64,000 nt of DNA from contig CAHIKZ030001813.1 of assembly GCA_903632075.3 (NCBI GenBank), positions 6,832,501-6,896,500 on the forward strand, given 5' to 3'. Under the pieces are notes generated by a model. That model was given only the letters and a program-made list of their open reading frames with translations, had not been told where the DNA came from and made no database searches. Shown here piece after piece: positions 1-11,240 of the stretch (positions are counted from its first letter, which is position 1; each line of letters begins with the position of its first letter). The position numbers and the translations under genes were made by a program. Source of the DNA: Acanthosepion pharaonis (Eukaryota > Mollusca > Cephalopoda > Sepiida > Sepiidae).

Positions 1-980
1 GTTCTTCCTGAAGGAAGTATAAATGCGCATTTATTTATCAGTGAGTTTTAACATTTCTAAACAACAATAGCATCAAACCAAAGTCATTACCTTTTTTCAA
101 TCGAGCTTAAAATTTGGTGTCGGATTTGGAGATTTCTTCTTGTTAGCCCTCTGCCTATTTTGTTGAATACTAACGTACAGAACGCATTTTTCGGACCTGT
201 TATGATATATTCAAAACAAGAAGACATACCAGGATTTATTATTGATGGACTAATTCGTAACAGCGAAAGATAAGCGTTGATGGCAGACTCAGAAAATAAA
301 TGTAAAAACATCAAGACAAATTGGCGAAGAAAAAAGACAAGATTAACTGTTAACTGTAAGAAGACATAATTCATATTCTTCAGTAAAAGAAAAAGTCTCA
401 ACTATATATTGGAGAGATCAAAATCAAGCAGATGTAAAAATTTAACTTGTTGGTGTAGTATGTCTTAATAAGATGATACATTCGATATTACAATTGCTTT
501 TGAAAAGAGAAAATTAATTATGGCTAAAACTAATAATTGCCGCTTTTGTAATAAATTCAAGTAGCATGTTTGATCGCCCAGTGTTTTTTCAACAAGAAAC
601 CATAATTTCTTTCTGAATCACTGTACATTTGTCGGCTCTGTCCATAAGTTAGATGTCTATAGACGCAGGAAATTTGCGAAAATATTGCTATGATTAGTTT
701 TCCTTTGTCAGACGTCAATATTGAATAACCAAAATCGTATATTTCTATTTCTAGTCCCTGGATTCCTTATCGCCATCACACCGAAGTTAAAAAAGCGGTT
801 GTATGATATGACGGAACAAATAATCTGATAACCAATCTTCTTAGAAGGAGCCTTTATAAAAGCAGGTTTTATGTATGCTGCTTATTTTATTTAATCATGA
901 TTATGCTAAGAAAAGAAACGAAACACATTCATAAGGGCTTTAAAAACGAATATTTCAAAAGGATATATAAATATAAACAA
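1..980. other. AT-rich DNA, no recognisable feature
   Basis: I see no gene, RNA or repeat family that I can name here. The open frame at 87-401 on the reverse strand has no recognisable motif and is probably chance. Confidence 0.5.
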
Positions 981-1369
981 TGGACACCTCGTCTTGCTAC
1001 GAACAATTACGACTGAGTAGTGAGTTCGGTCCTCACTGGGTGCTCCATACTTTCGGCCTTGTGCTATATCTAAGCTACACTTGGAAAATCTCTGGGAATC
1101 TCGACGTTGTGTAATGGTTACCAAGCTTGTCTCGCTAGATCAGTTACGACTGAAAAGTGAGTTTGATTCTCATTAGGTGCCCCATACTTTCGGCCTTGTG
1201 CCACATCTAAGCTACGCTTAGAATATAATTTGGGCACCTTGAGGCGGTGTAATGGTTAGCAAGCTTGTCTCGCTAGAACAATTACGACTGAGTAGTGAGT
1301 TCGATCCTCACTGGGTTACCACATACTTTAGGCCTTGTGCCACATCTAAGCTACGCTTGGAAAATCAGT
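981..1369 (+). repeat. Three head-to-tail tRNA-derived SINE units (octopus OR-like)
   Basis: Three related units lie in tandem, roughly 981-1090, 1091-1230 and 1231-1369. Each carries the same core (gactgagtagtgagttcg or a variant) and the same tail (ggccttgtgccacatctaag). The third unit is best preserved. It has a Pol III A box (ggtgtaatggttagc, about 1246-1260) and a B box (agttcgatcc, 1298-1307), as in a tRNA. The first unit lacks the A-box part. A fourth copy lies at 24,241-24,384. The tRNA-like head followed by a non-tRNA tail is the structure of the OR-type SINEs of octopus. The family name is from memory and the copies may belong to a sister family. Head-to-tail trimers are unusual for retroposed SINEs and suggest duplication or nested insertion. 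Confidence 0.8.
1246..1307 (+). promoter_or_regulatory. Internal Pol III A and B boxes of SINE unit 3
   Basis: The A box at 1246-1260 fits TRGYNNARNGG (tggtgtaatgg-like, first base changed) and the B box at 1298-1307 fits GTTCRANYCC. Their spacing of about 40 bases is tRNA-like. This is the only unit here that keeps both boxes nearly intact. Confidence 0.6.
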
Positions 1370-1399
1370 ATAAATATAAACAAAAGTGGTAGATTGAAA

Positions 1400-2480
1400 A
1401 ATGTAACAACAAAAAAAGTGTAAACCGGTTATCATTCCTCGCTCTTTACAGTCACTCGAGGACAAAATCATATAAATATGTGCACAACAATGACAATGTA
1501 GATGACGACAGAAGCACGTACAATGTTGAAAGTATAGATAAAACTGTGATGGTGTTTAGCTTTGAGACGCAGAGTAAAGAAACTGATAAGAATGAGCTTA
1601 TAAATTTATTTGACAACATAATTGCAATGTGTGGTTAGAGATTTAAATTCTGTTACACATTAGTTCGTTTAGATCACATCTAACACGAAGAGAATATAAT
1701 GACAATCAAGATGTTGACATTACACGCTATTTAAAAGAATACTCCAGAAATACTGGAAAAAACTGATGTTCTATGTTCTATATATCTGGATATTTTCGGC
1801 TATTTTATTAGGTATTATCAGGGTTTTTCTTTTATCTTAACTGAATATGTACATTTTTCTATACGTGAATTTATAGCGATGGGAATTTTTCTTTTTGTAT
1901 TTACATAGTTTTTACACACTTTATGCCCAGAAAAGAAAAGTACAGACAAACCTCTAATCAATTGATTAATAGTGGCAAGATGTGGTCCATTAAAGCAGAT
2001 TGTTCGTAGATGCGAAGGGAATATTTTTGAGTTATAAAACCACTATATTAACTACCAGTAGTTATGATCATAACGTAAATATTATAAACATGTATATATG
2101 GCATAAATACATATATAATTAATATAGATATATTAATTAAAATAACAAAAATTATATATTTCTGACTACTTTCTCATGCATGTATTAATGTATCGTACTT
2201 TATGTACTGTACACCTGACTTTGTTTACAAGTGAAAGGCCCGCCGCCACCACCACCATCACCAGAGGATCTCTTTGAGAACTAATACGACTCGTTCCGTT
2301 AAGCCGGCAAATTTTGAAATACTTCGCTGACAATTTGGGGGATTTTTTCCTGCATATTTATTTCGCCTGCAGAATTTGTTCGTCGCATCCGAAGTCTATT
2401 GATGTCGTGGGGGGGGGTCCGTAGATAGGAGGCTTGTCTGTACTTATATATTTCTGAAATGAGGTATTGTAATTATCTAC
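1400..2480. other. AT-rich DNA, no recognisable feature
   Basis: No coding motif is recognised. There is a short GC-rich island of CCG/CCA triplets near 2238-2270 and a homopolymer of G near 2409-2416, neither assignable to a function. Confidence 0.4.
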
Positions 2481-2654
2481 ATTGCTCGGAGAGTTGGTTA
2501 GATCAAAAAAACTTGAACCTAAAGAATTGTAAGTTCAGTACCTGGCTACGGCAGTGGTGAACAAATAACTGAGACACCCGGAAGAGGCATGGCACATGCA
2601 ACTAGGACAATCTGCACCGGTGGAGGCAATAAAAGGTTTAGTTCGAAATTTCAA

Positions 2655-2698
2655 TCACCTGAAGAAGGCCTAAGCGTACAACGGCCGAAACGTCGTGA
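2655..2698 (+). ncRNA. Hammerhead-ribozyme-like motif
   Basis: The order is helix I strand TCAC, core CTGAAGA (2659-2665), helix II with GGCC paired to GGCC around a 12-base loop, core GAAA (2687-2690), palindromic ACGT as helix III, C, then GTGA, which pairs with TCAC. The core fits the hammerhead consensus CUGANGA/GAAA/NUH. Helix III has no loop, so only a dimer could form it. Confidence 0.6.
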
Positions 2699-2729
2699 AC
2701 ATGTCAATAAAGATGAGAGCAACAGTCCG

Positions 2730-2731
<2 letters not shown>

Positions 2732-2786
<55 letters not shown>
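2732..2786. repeat. (TA)n tract
   Basis: An uninterrupted TA dinucleotide run, directly downstream of the hammerhead-like SINE. It creates a spurious YIYIYI reading frame. Confidence 0.95.
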
Positions 2787-2787
<1 letters not shown>

Positions 2788-3159
2788 CATTTGCGCCTAT
2801 TGTCACAAATACAGTTATGAATTGGAAGAGTTAATAATTACAAGAGTCTAACTCATTTTTTGTCCTTGGGTAACAACTGTTATTTCCTATTTGCTTTACG
2901 CCTAGAAAGTGTATAAACTGCTTAATATTTTCTTCAACCTTTGCTTTTGTGTCCAGAAAAATGATATTTCTGATATTGACTATTCTCACTGAGAAAAATG
3001 GTGAATGTGAACATTCTCGTTCAGCAAAGTAGAAGAAAATTAAATATGATTAAACAGTAACATTTATTTATTCTATGATCACTCAAAAAAAAAAAAAAAG
3101 AACTGTAGTTTTCCGCGATTTACGCTTATCCTGTAAATTACTTTCACGAATCGGCGTCC

Positions 3160-4215
3160 CAAATCAAGTCTTCCATAATGTCTTCCTGATACGATCCTTG
3201 GTAGCGTCGTCATTAAAGTTCAGTATATCCTGGTTAAAACGCTCGCGATGCTCCTCTGTATAGTCACCCATATTCTCCGTGAATTTATCGAGAAGAGTGT
3301 CAGGGATATAAACTTTGAGGGGCAACCGGTAGCCTATTTTGCCGTATTTATTCACCAGGAACACAAGATCCACATAGTTTTTCTTGAACTTGTGATTCCT
3401 CACGGCTTTCGACAGGGGAAATTTATTTGTGAATTTCTCTTCTATATGATCTACATTTGTAGTTTGACGAAGACACCGGTATTGACTTTTGTCGCAGACA
3501 GCTTAAAAAAAAAGTCTTAAAAGTACTTGAATGCTACAGATTCCTTAACTACAGTTGGGACAAATTGTTTTATAAAGCCCAATTATAAATGCAGCGGAGA
3601 AAAAAAGATAATTTCCATAGGTTCAACAGTAACTAACATTTGACATTGCTCCTCTCCACATAGAACATATAGTAATGTGCTTCGCTGTCTCAAAGGCAAC
3701 AAGCTAACTTGGTAAATCCGCCTTGGAAACTCATCAGAAAGGCCACCATTTTGAAGTGTACGATTGCTTTCAAGTTGTACTCTTTATATTGCAATCATAT
3801 AGAAAAATCTTTACACTGCTTTATTCCTCTTTGAGCTGTACCAAGTGAAACACGGAAAGAGATGAATACAGGTTTTCCTTATGAAGCAACACGACTTTGA
3901 GTCTCCTGGATGTGCTGTCGATTTGCTGGGGTTACAGGCAATTCAAATTGACTCGATCAGACCAGTTGCGTCGTGTTAGAAGCAAAGCCCATCTTGACGT
4001 TTTATCTGACCTGCGACTTGCATACTTTCATTTTTCATCCAGTGCTTGAGTCTAGAAGTCAAAAGCTCGGCATTGGACTTCGTGAGACCAAGATCTCTGA
4101 TCAGGTCGTTGTGGTCTTTTTGTTTGGGGTAATATAAGTATTTCACCTCAGCTGTGACTTTCTGAAATGTTGCTTGCTTCTGGAAAGGGCTGATCTCTTT
4201 GGAAGAGTGGGTGCC
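3160..4215 (-). pseudogene. Decayed copy of a repetitive, uncharacterised metazoan protein
   Basis: The reverse strand at 3164-3403 encodes LKVYIPDTLLDKFTENMG followed by EEHRERFNQDIL. This resembles the pattern KVHFLxSHLxxFPENxGxxSEEHGERFHQDI of a protein family found in many copies in arthropod and mollusc genomes, which I cannot name. Upstream on the same strand, up to about 4215, shifted frames give pieces that fit the same family, including LKSCCFIRKT-like and TTWKQSYTSKWWPF-like stretches. Several stops and frameshifts break it, so it is not functional. Its high copy number elsewhere suggests a mobile origin, but no nuclease motif is visible. The family match rests on memory of the motif only. 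Confidence 0.45.
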
Positions 4216-4534
4216 GATAGGTTAAGGTCACTGTGGGGCGATGGATGACACATCGTCTGGATATATGATGCATGTTTAATTTTGTCAGCTGGACGTTTGG
4301 AAGGGTTCGTCATCCAGAAGAAACATTTGCTTCACTGGTCAGATTGTTCACTCCAAATTTGTTTGATTGCAAATTTCATGGCTCTGTTTTTCCCTCTGAA
4401 AAATCCTGCAAAGAAGCACAATGAACATATTAGTATAGAAATACAAATATATTTCATCCTGTACTATTGGAAAATTCTAAAAAATGACATTTTTAATGTT
4501 TGAAATTTCTAAAAATCATGCGTTGGATATGTAT

Positions 4535-4711
4535 AATTATAACTTTGAGCCCCCAGTTAATATTACAACAATATAACTTTGAGCACCCGGTTAATATTAT
4601 AACAGTATAACTTTGAGCCCCTAGTTAATATTACAACAATATAACTTGAGCCCCTAGTTAATATTACAACAATATAACTTTGAGCCCCCAGTTAATATTA
4701 TAACAGTATAA
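4535..4711. repeat. Minisatellite, about five 34-35-bp units
   Basis: Units of the type ataactttgagcccccagtt plus aatattacaacaat repeat with small changes (one deletion of ttt, c/a changes). Two more units of the same repeat lie at 5495-5565, beyond an 780-bp interval. Confidence 0.85.
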
Positions 4712-5494
4712 CTTTTGTAAATGCTGCTTTCTTAAGTGTTGGGGTTACCAATGTAAATGGTGTTTTGTTGAAAAGATTAATGTGGCTGCGGGTTGATGAG
4801 CATTTAACATTTATACATTTTTTTAAAATCAAGAGAAAACAATGGAAAACCAATTTGTGTTTCAACGATAAAATATATATATTAAAATCAACAACAAATA
4901 CAAGGTAATTTTTGTAATGTGTGAATAAAGAGAAAAAAAGTAGTTTCCCGTTATCTGTTAGTTGAATATGGTGATATTTAAATAAGAAAGTTTTCTGAAT
5001 ATAATGTTCAGAGTTCTGTGTTAAAATAGGATGTGTATTCAGAAGATCGTACAGTTGTGTGTTTGTAACTAACAGAGTTGTTGCAACTTGGTTTGTTCAC
5101 AAAGAACTGGTGGTGAATGATATTCAATTTCTGTGTCTGTGTGTGTGCGTGTAGAGTGAGTAGAATGAATAATCTGTATAGACGTGTGTGAGTAGTTGAG
5201 TTCTACTGGTTTCAACTCTACTGATTGATTTGAAAATGAATCCGAACTTATATTACTATCGGTGGCTCCCAGCACGAACGCGGGATAAATTTTGAAAGAA
5301 CACGAAAAATATCTGATTCGATATAAAAATTAACCAATCGGGGAATTTATAACAAAAGCATGTTTGTGAGTTAACGGTAGGAAAAAATTTGTGTGGTGAA
5401 TGCGATCAGTAAATTGTCCTGTGATATGTAGTATATATTATTTGACTAATCACAATTGAGAAAAATGTAGGCGTGGCAACATAGTAGTAATCCC
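4712..5494. other. Unique segment interrupting a minisatellite
   Basis: This stretch lies between two blocks of the same 34-35-bp repeat. I could not find convincing terminal inverted repeats, so it may be an insertion with decayed ends or the original spacer between two arrays. Confidence 0.35.
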
Positions 5495-5565
5495 TACAAT
5501 ATTATAACTGTATAACTTTGAACCTCCACTTAATATTATAACAATATAACTTTGAGCCCCAAGTA
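5495..5565. repeat. Second block of the 34-35-bp minisatellite
   Basis: Two units with the cores ataactttgaacctccactt and ataactttgagccccaagt match the array at 4535-4711. Confidence 0.75.
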
Positions 5566-5598
5566 TATATTTATCTATTAAAAAAACTTATGAGCAGA

Positions 5599-5651
<53 letters not shown>
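5599..5651. repeat. (TA)n tract
   Basis: A long uninterrupted TA run, about 150 bases upstream of the hammerhead-like motif at 5798. Confidence 0.95.
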
Positions 5652-5654
<3 letters not shown>

Positions 5655-5797
5655 GCAGCATATCTTCATTAAAATATATTTTGCAAAAACTTCCATCGCT
5701 ATAACGGATAAGTGTAAATTTTAACAATAATTATAACTGAGCATATTCACCATCACAACAAAGACAATTACAATCAATTTGTATTTGCAATTTGCCC

Positions 5798-5831
5798 CTG
5801 AGGATGATCTCAGAGGAAATCGAAAGTACTT
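5798..5831 (+). ncRNA. Degenerate hammerhead-like motif
   Basis: The order is core CTGAGGA (5798-5804), a hairpin closed by GAT/ATC, core GAAA, then the palindrome AGTACT and T. No pairing helix I is visible, so this copy is likely decayed. A (TA)n tract follows about 150 bases downstream on the same strand. Confidence 0.4.
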
Positions 5832-5963
5832 ATGTAGGAAAAATAATACTACGCTGCCTTACTTGTTGAATTTCATCTTAACATCAACAAACTGATCAAA
5901 GAACTATAAATGATTATTATTAAAAATAGACATAATATGTCTATATTATTCAATGTAATGTTT

Positions 5964-5975
5964 GTGTATACATAC

Positions 5976-6046
<71 letters not shown>
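5964..6046. repeat. (CATA)n followed by (TA)n
   Basis: A few catacata units (near 5969-5984) pass into a TA run of about 60 bases. Confidence 0.95.
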
Positions 6047-6047
<1 letters not shown>

Positions 6048-6149
6048 GTGTTTGTGTGTATGCATGTCTTCGTGCGTGGTTTTTATTTCCTATCTGTATT
6101 TACACAGATACACACACTTGGGCACATATATATGTTAAAAAACAAGTGA

Positions 6150-9100
6150 ATAAATAATTAGGAAATTAAATATGCTATCGACAAATTTCCAAATTCAAGT
6201 TTATGTTGTTAACAATGGCAATGGAACCTGATGACATTAACGGCAATAGTGATTTTCGGGTAAACAACTAGACAAACGTGTATCATGAGTCGAACAAGAA
6301 AAAAAGAATAGACCGATTAAATCGATATGAACAAAGGCATCGACAAGTGTTGATGACCATGAAGAAAAAAAAAACAATTTGAGCAGACATCATTGTATTA
6401 GTGGTATATCAGTAAGCGTAACAAAAGAAAAAGTGAGAAAATCACAGACGAAAGATAAATGATAAAAAGGAAAAGAGAAGAAATGAAAGAGTGAAACAGA
6501 AAAACAGCATAGAATACTAGAATATTACATAAACGAATGCGTTTCAAGATGGATAACCGTCCCTATGGATGAAGGTATAGCGCAACACTTAAACAAGAAA
6601 TCTTTGTTAGAAACAAAGAAAAGAGTGTTAGGCTACTATTTAATACCAACCCCCTTACAATATTTCCACGCAGTAGCCGACAAGACCTGCAGCAATAGAG
6701 ACATATTTCTTCAGAAGGAAGCTGAGAATATTATAATCAAGAGTGTTTGGAACTGTTATGAAGGATCAAACGCTGATTCTAGCTAAAAAAAAACGGAGGG
6801 GAAAAGAAAATTTCTTTGCCGCCAATTCGTGAAAATTGTTTCCCTGATATAAAATCAGCATTGAAAATTGTGAGGAACGAGAAGATTCACCGCCCGCAAA
6901 GCGAATTTTCTCGGCGTGTCAGGTCTTGTTGAAAGATCGCGAAAGTGAAAAGGATTACTCAGAAATTCCTATCTCGCGTGCAGATGTACAATGAAAAACA
7001 AAAAACAAAACAAAAACTAAGAATTCAAACCAGTTCAAATTAATAAAATAGGAAGTCTCGCGCGAAAGAGAATTGAGTCTCGTATGCAAATATTACCTCC
7101 TCACCCCACTCCCCGACGCAGACATAAATAACGAGTCTGTGAGGAGGATGGGAAAACAAACTTTGGTTGGTGTGACGTTGTACAGACGAACGAGAATCAA
7201 TGCCAGTTATTGCAAACGACTGGCGAACAAAATTAACCACAAAAATCTTCCTTGGATCGAACCCTCGTGAATGGTGCCGGTAGGAAACACATAATTTTAG
7301 CCGTAAATGAAATTTTTATATTTTGATCTCCGGGTTTTAACCTCCACATTTCGTACACATTCTCTAACAATTCCCTATTGTTAAAAGAAAGATGTCCTAA
7401 CAATGGCGTCGCCAGTGCAAGGAATATGAATCTTGTCTAACAGACAGTTTCAAATATTACATATAAAAGCAATATCGTATATTATAGATTATAATAGTCT
7501 GAAAAACAATTAAAACAAAAAAAAACAAAAAAAAAACACATTTTCTATTTCTCTCAAATATGATCAGTAAAGAATTTCGGGAAGGCATTTAAAATATGCA
7601 AATGTTCGTTTTGACGCTTCAATTTGGGAATTACACATACTAATGAAGTTTTCTCCTAATCACTTGTGTCTATAAAACACATTAAGGAAAAGACATCATT
7701 TTCGACTTCCCAAATTGTTACAACTAAAAATATGTCTTAGTATTTGTTAGAGCCAGGCTAAGTATTAGATTGCTATATCGATGGTTAATAGACACTACTG
7801 CTCCTATTGATAGTAGCAGTACCAATCTCACAGTAGGTTTTCCGAGGCCAAAATTCACATTGATCTTCCTGCAAAATTAGGCAACTTACCAGAAAATAAA
7901 CAGATTTATATATCAAACAAGTCTGTTCTTCCCCATTCTGATAGCAGGGACCATCAAACCCGATTGTGGTGCCATTTTGTAGATAAATCCTCTTCAATGG
8001 CAGCGATTGATGTATAATCTCTGCACAGAGGAAGAGAAAACTGATAGCACCAGAGATGTTTTTACTGAGAATTCTAGAAAAGAGCGCGTTAGCAATGAAG
8101 TAGAGTAATAGAACATGAAAGCAAAAAGGAATATATACAAAAATGAGAAAGATACGGATGAAATTGAGGAAAGAAGGCTTACAAAAGTTAACAGTCAGAA
8201 GGCATATTGCCGCCTAGAGAAACGCTGAACAATTTACCTAATAAGCTTACATTAATGGATTGATAAGGGGCTATAATGGATAAGAAGTCGTGCAAAGCCA
8301 TAATTGCCTACCTCCTAAATGGATGCGAAAATTAGGGGTATAGCATTTTTTAGAGCAGCCTAGATTTAAATTTCAACTTCATGCAAGGGAACCAAGGCAA
8401 AGATTAATCGTTTTCAAGTTAGAGTAGTTTCTCATATGTCGTAAGTTTTATTAACTTTAGATAGAGATTAAATTTATGAACTTCTGTTTTTATTAACAGT
8501 TTCAACATCCTAGATCAATGCATAGTTTCTTCTTCGTCTTCTTATTATTATTGATTTCTGGTGTATAATCACTTCATTCCGGGTCCCAACCAGAGACATA
8601 AGATAAGAAATGGTATCATGACATTTTTTCCTGAGCACTTTAGAAAGACACACACACACACACAGACACACGCACGCGCACACACATATTTTACATAGAT
8701 AAAGCCCTTCGTAAGGTGTAGGCTGTACTTGTGAGAACAATCCTATTTATTTCTTGATGGCATAGGCTACCAGGAATCCCTTCAATGATTCTATTGGAAT
8801 ATTTTCCGATCAATCCGAGGGATTCAACTATAAAGGGATTTGTTGATGCCTACAACTGCTAAACTTATGAGATTTGAATTTCAAGATCCTTGTATAGTTT
8901 TTTGAAGATCTTCAGAGGTGCTGTTATTATTATTATTATTATTATTAAAAACTGTTGGAGCCACCCACCTTCTCATCAGAATGGACTGATCTCTCTACTA
9001 CTAATAGGACAGTTCTATAGAGTTCTGGGAAGATCAGGTGACCATCACACTTCCGTCTCTCTACCGGAAGATACAGTTGGACTTTATACTCTTTCTGATT

Positions 9101-9690
9101 GTTACTGACTAACCTGCGTTCGTTTGACTACTAAGCTCTCTGTTGTAAATACCTTTTCAGATATACCAGTAGTTTTCCCTACGTATGTGTTTGTCCTTAT
9201 TTCAATACACGCACGGGGAAACACTCAACATCTCAACAAAAACCTGTGAACGTTTCACGGTTTTCCTATTTTAATATTCTGATGAATCTAAATTCTTAAG
9301 TTAATGACTGTGAGTTCAACGGCCATAAAATATCTATAGAAATTCTTCTGTCGAATCGTTAAATATTTGAGCTTAACAACTTTAACAAAATATCAGTCGT
9401 TATTTTCAGAAATAATGGTGTACAAACGAAAAGATTTGAAGTTGACAACGATTTCCATTCCACTGAAACATTTTACTGAAACAGAATTTAAACACTCCCA
9501 GCTTTCCTTCTTTCTTTCATTTTCTCACTGAAACTAAGTAGCGTTTCAGATATGTCACTTTCGCCTTTTCCCGCGGTAAAAACGGAATAGGCCATTTTTA
9601 ATACGGTACTGACTGAGCGTAACGGTTGTAAGAGCTAATTAAGGAGCTAACTAACGAATGGATCAATAAGAAGAATTATAATATTATTAT
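6150..9690. other. AT-rich DNA with scattered simple repeats
   Basis: No gene is recognised. The open frames at 6565-6786, 7073-7270 and 7785-7997 carry no motif I know. There is a short (CA)n run at 8648-8690 and an ATT triplet run at 8925-8946. Confidence 0.4.
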
Positions 9691-9739
9691 TGTTTTTTTT
9701 TTCTCTGTATTTTATATTATTTTTTTACAAAATTCCAAT

Positions 9740-9990
9740 AAATCGATACGCTCTTCAATATTCCGCTTTTTATGGACCGTATCCTTTCAGGATGTGGTCG
9801 ATTTTAGCTTCTTCTTTCTTGTTGCTCCCAACAACGTCTGCCGCTTTACCATCTCGCTCTGTCATCCATTCATTGAATTCATTAGGTTAATAGCTGTTTC
9901 CTTCTGTCCGCTTCCTTCAGGATGTCCTGTGGGTGTTATTTTTTCCAAGCCCACTTTCAATATGTTCCTTTTCACAAATGTCAAGTAGTG
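9740..9990 (-). pseudogene. Non-LTR retrotransposon C-terminal remnant
   Basis: On the reverse strand the broken frames give HIESGLGKNNTH, then NEFNEWMTERDGK, then SNKKEEAKIDHIL. They correspond to the GHIEGKRSRGRQR...LCKWMTER...LLRAT tail of LINE reverse transcriptases that is seen better at 26,665-26,951. Stops and frameshifts are present. Confidence 0.5.
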
Positions 9991-11240
9991 TTTACTGATT
10001 TAAAGTATATAGTGCCTTATTAGTTCACATTTTCTTTAAAACTTCCTCGTTGCTCACATGTCTTTGTCAATAAAATCTTCGACGTTTTAAAATATAACCT
10101 TCAAAATAGTTCCACTAGGCATCCTATAGAACTTATCCTGTCTTTTAAGTCCGATGCATTAATTACGTCAGCACCAACATAAGAGTAAATATAACTTGAT
10201 TTTTTTTTGTCATTATGACAACACAAACTTCGGATGCATTCAGGTTTACTACCTTGTGATATTAAGTCGTTTTTAGTGGTGTAAAAAAGCCACGCTGAGA
10301 TAAATAATCAGGCTATAGATTTAGTAAATATTAAACAATAAAAAAACCCACGCTGTATGTATGAATTATAACAAATTTAGTATCGCAGATAAGGACATTG
10401 AACATAGAATAAACTAGAGTTAGTTTAACCCAATGCCACAAATTGCTACCAAATCAAAAACATTAACCTAAAAACAAGGGTCATATGCTTAATCAGCCTC
10501 GTCAGATCGAAACTTGGATGTCATATATGGCCCCACACCCATTCAGAAATATCTAAAATCACAGTTGTATACAACCGCTTTCTAATATCAATGGGTAAAA
10601 TGAGAGCGTGAGACATTTGAGTCGTGGTGAAGAACACACTTCTTTGAACCTGGCGCTACACAATCAGAAATCACAAACAAAGAACTTTCAACAGCAACAA
10701 CGACAAAAATGTATATCACATGTAACTTGAAGTGAAAATAATGACATAATTAAGATGTTGACCTTCTACACGACTTCAAAATCTATTGTCTTGAAATATT
10801 ATTTTAAGAGAAAGATTTTAGAAATTTCAACAGAAAGTAGTAAAAACTTTGAGGACAATGAATGCCGAATGTTTTCTTATAAGGAAACAACTAATACTAC
10901 CTTTAATATTATAGCTTTTACCGCAATTATATTATTTATAGATTATTGTAGAAAACTTCTGACAAATATATACCCCACTTCTTTCAAATATGTCTCGTCT
11001 ATATATCACATTTTTAAATATTTAAGTTGAATACAATTAACTTAAGACACCTACAACGAAAGAAGATGGCTTGATGAACATGTTAGTCATAAAACTATTT
11101 GAATGGTAATAAATTAATTCGTTATATACATACGCGACGGTATCCCAGTATTTACATGCTAGCCACTCTTATGCAGTGAATACATTTACGATTTTTATAA
11201 AACCTGCATTGACTTATTTACATTAATTACATCCTACAGA
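9991..11240. other. AT-rich DNA, no recognisable feature
   Basis: Nothing here matches a known family. The frame at 10,755-11,030 is rich in I, Y, K and N, has no motif, and is probably chance. Confidence 0.4.

Larger units (their letters stand above)
2490..2786 (+). mobile_element. tRNA-headed SINE-like element with hammerhead-like 3-prime part and (TA)n tail (copy 1)
   Basis: The left part (agttggttagatc near 2490 and gtaagttcagtacctgg near 2529-2546) resembles the A and B boxes of a tRNA. It continues into a unique body, then a hammerhead-like motif at 2655-2698, and ends in (TA)n at 2732-2786. A second copy at 13,735-14,050 shares both the tRNA-like part (gtaagttcaatacctggcc) and the CTGAAGA...GAAACGTCGTGAA part, which shows that the two halves belong to one element. 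I know of SINEs with tRNA heads and of hammerheads in Penelope-like elements. The combination is inferred from this window. Confidence 0.6.

Noticed and set aside
2589..2834. 81-codon forward frame
   Set aside because: The C-terminal half is (TA)n read as YIYIYI, and the rest is the SINE with the hammerhead-like motif.
10755..11030. 91-codon frame as a small membrane protein
   Set aside because: Composition follows the AT-rich background, and there is no signal peptide or conserved motif.
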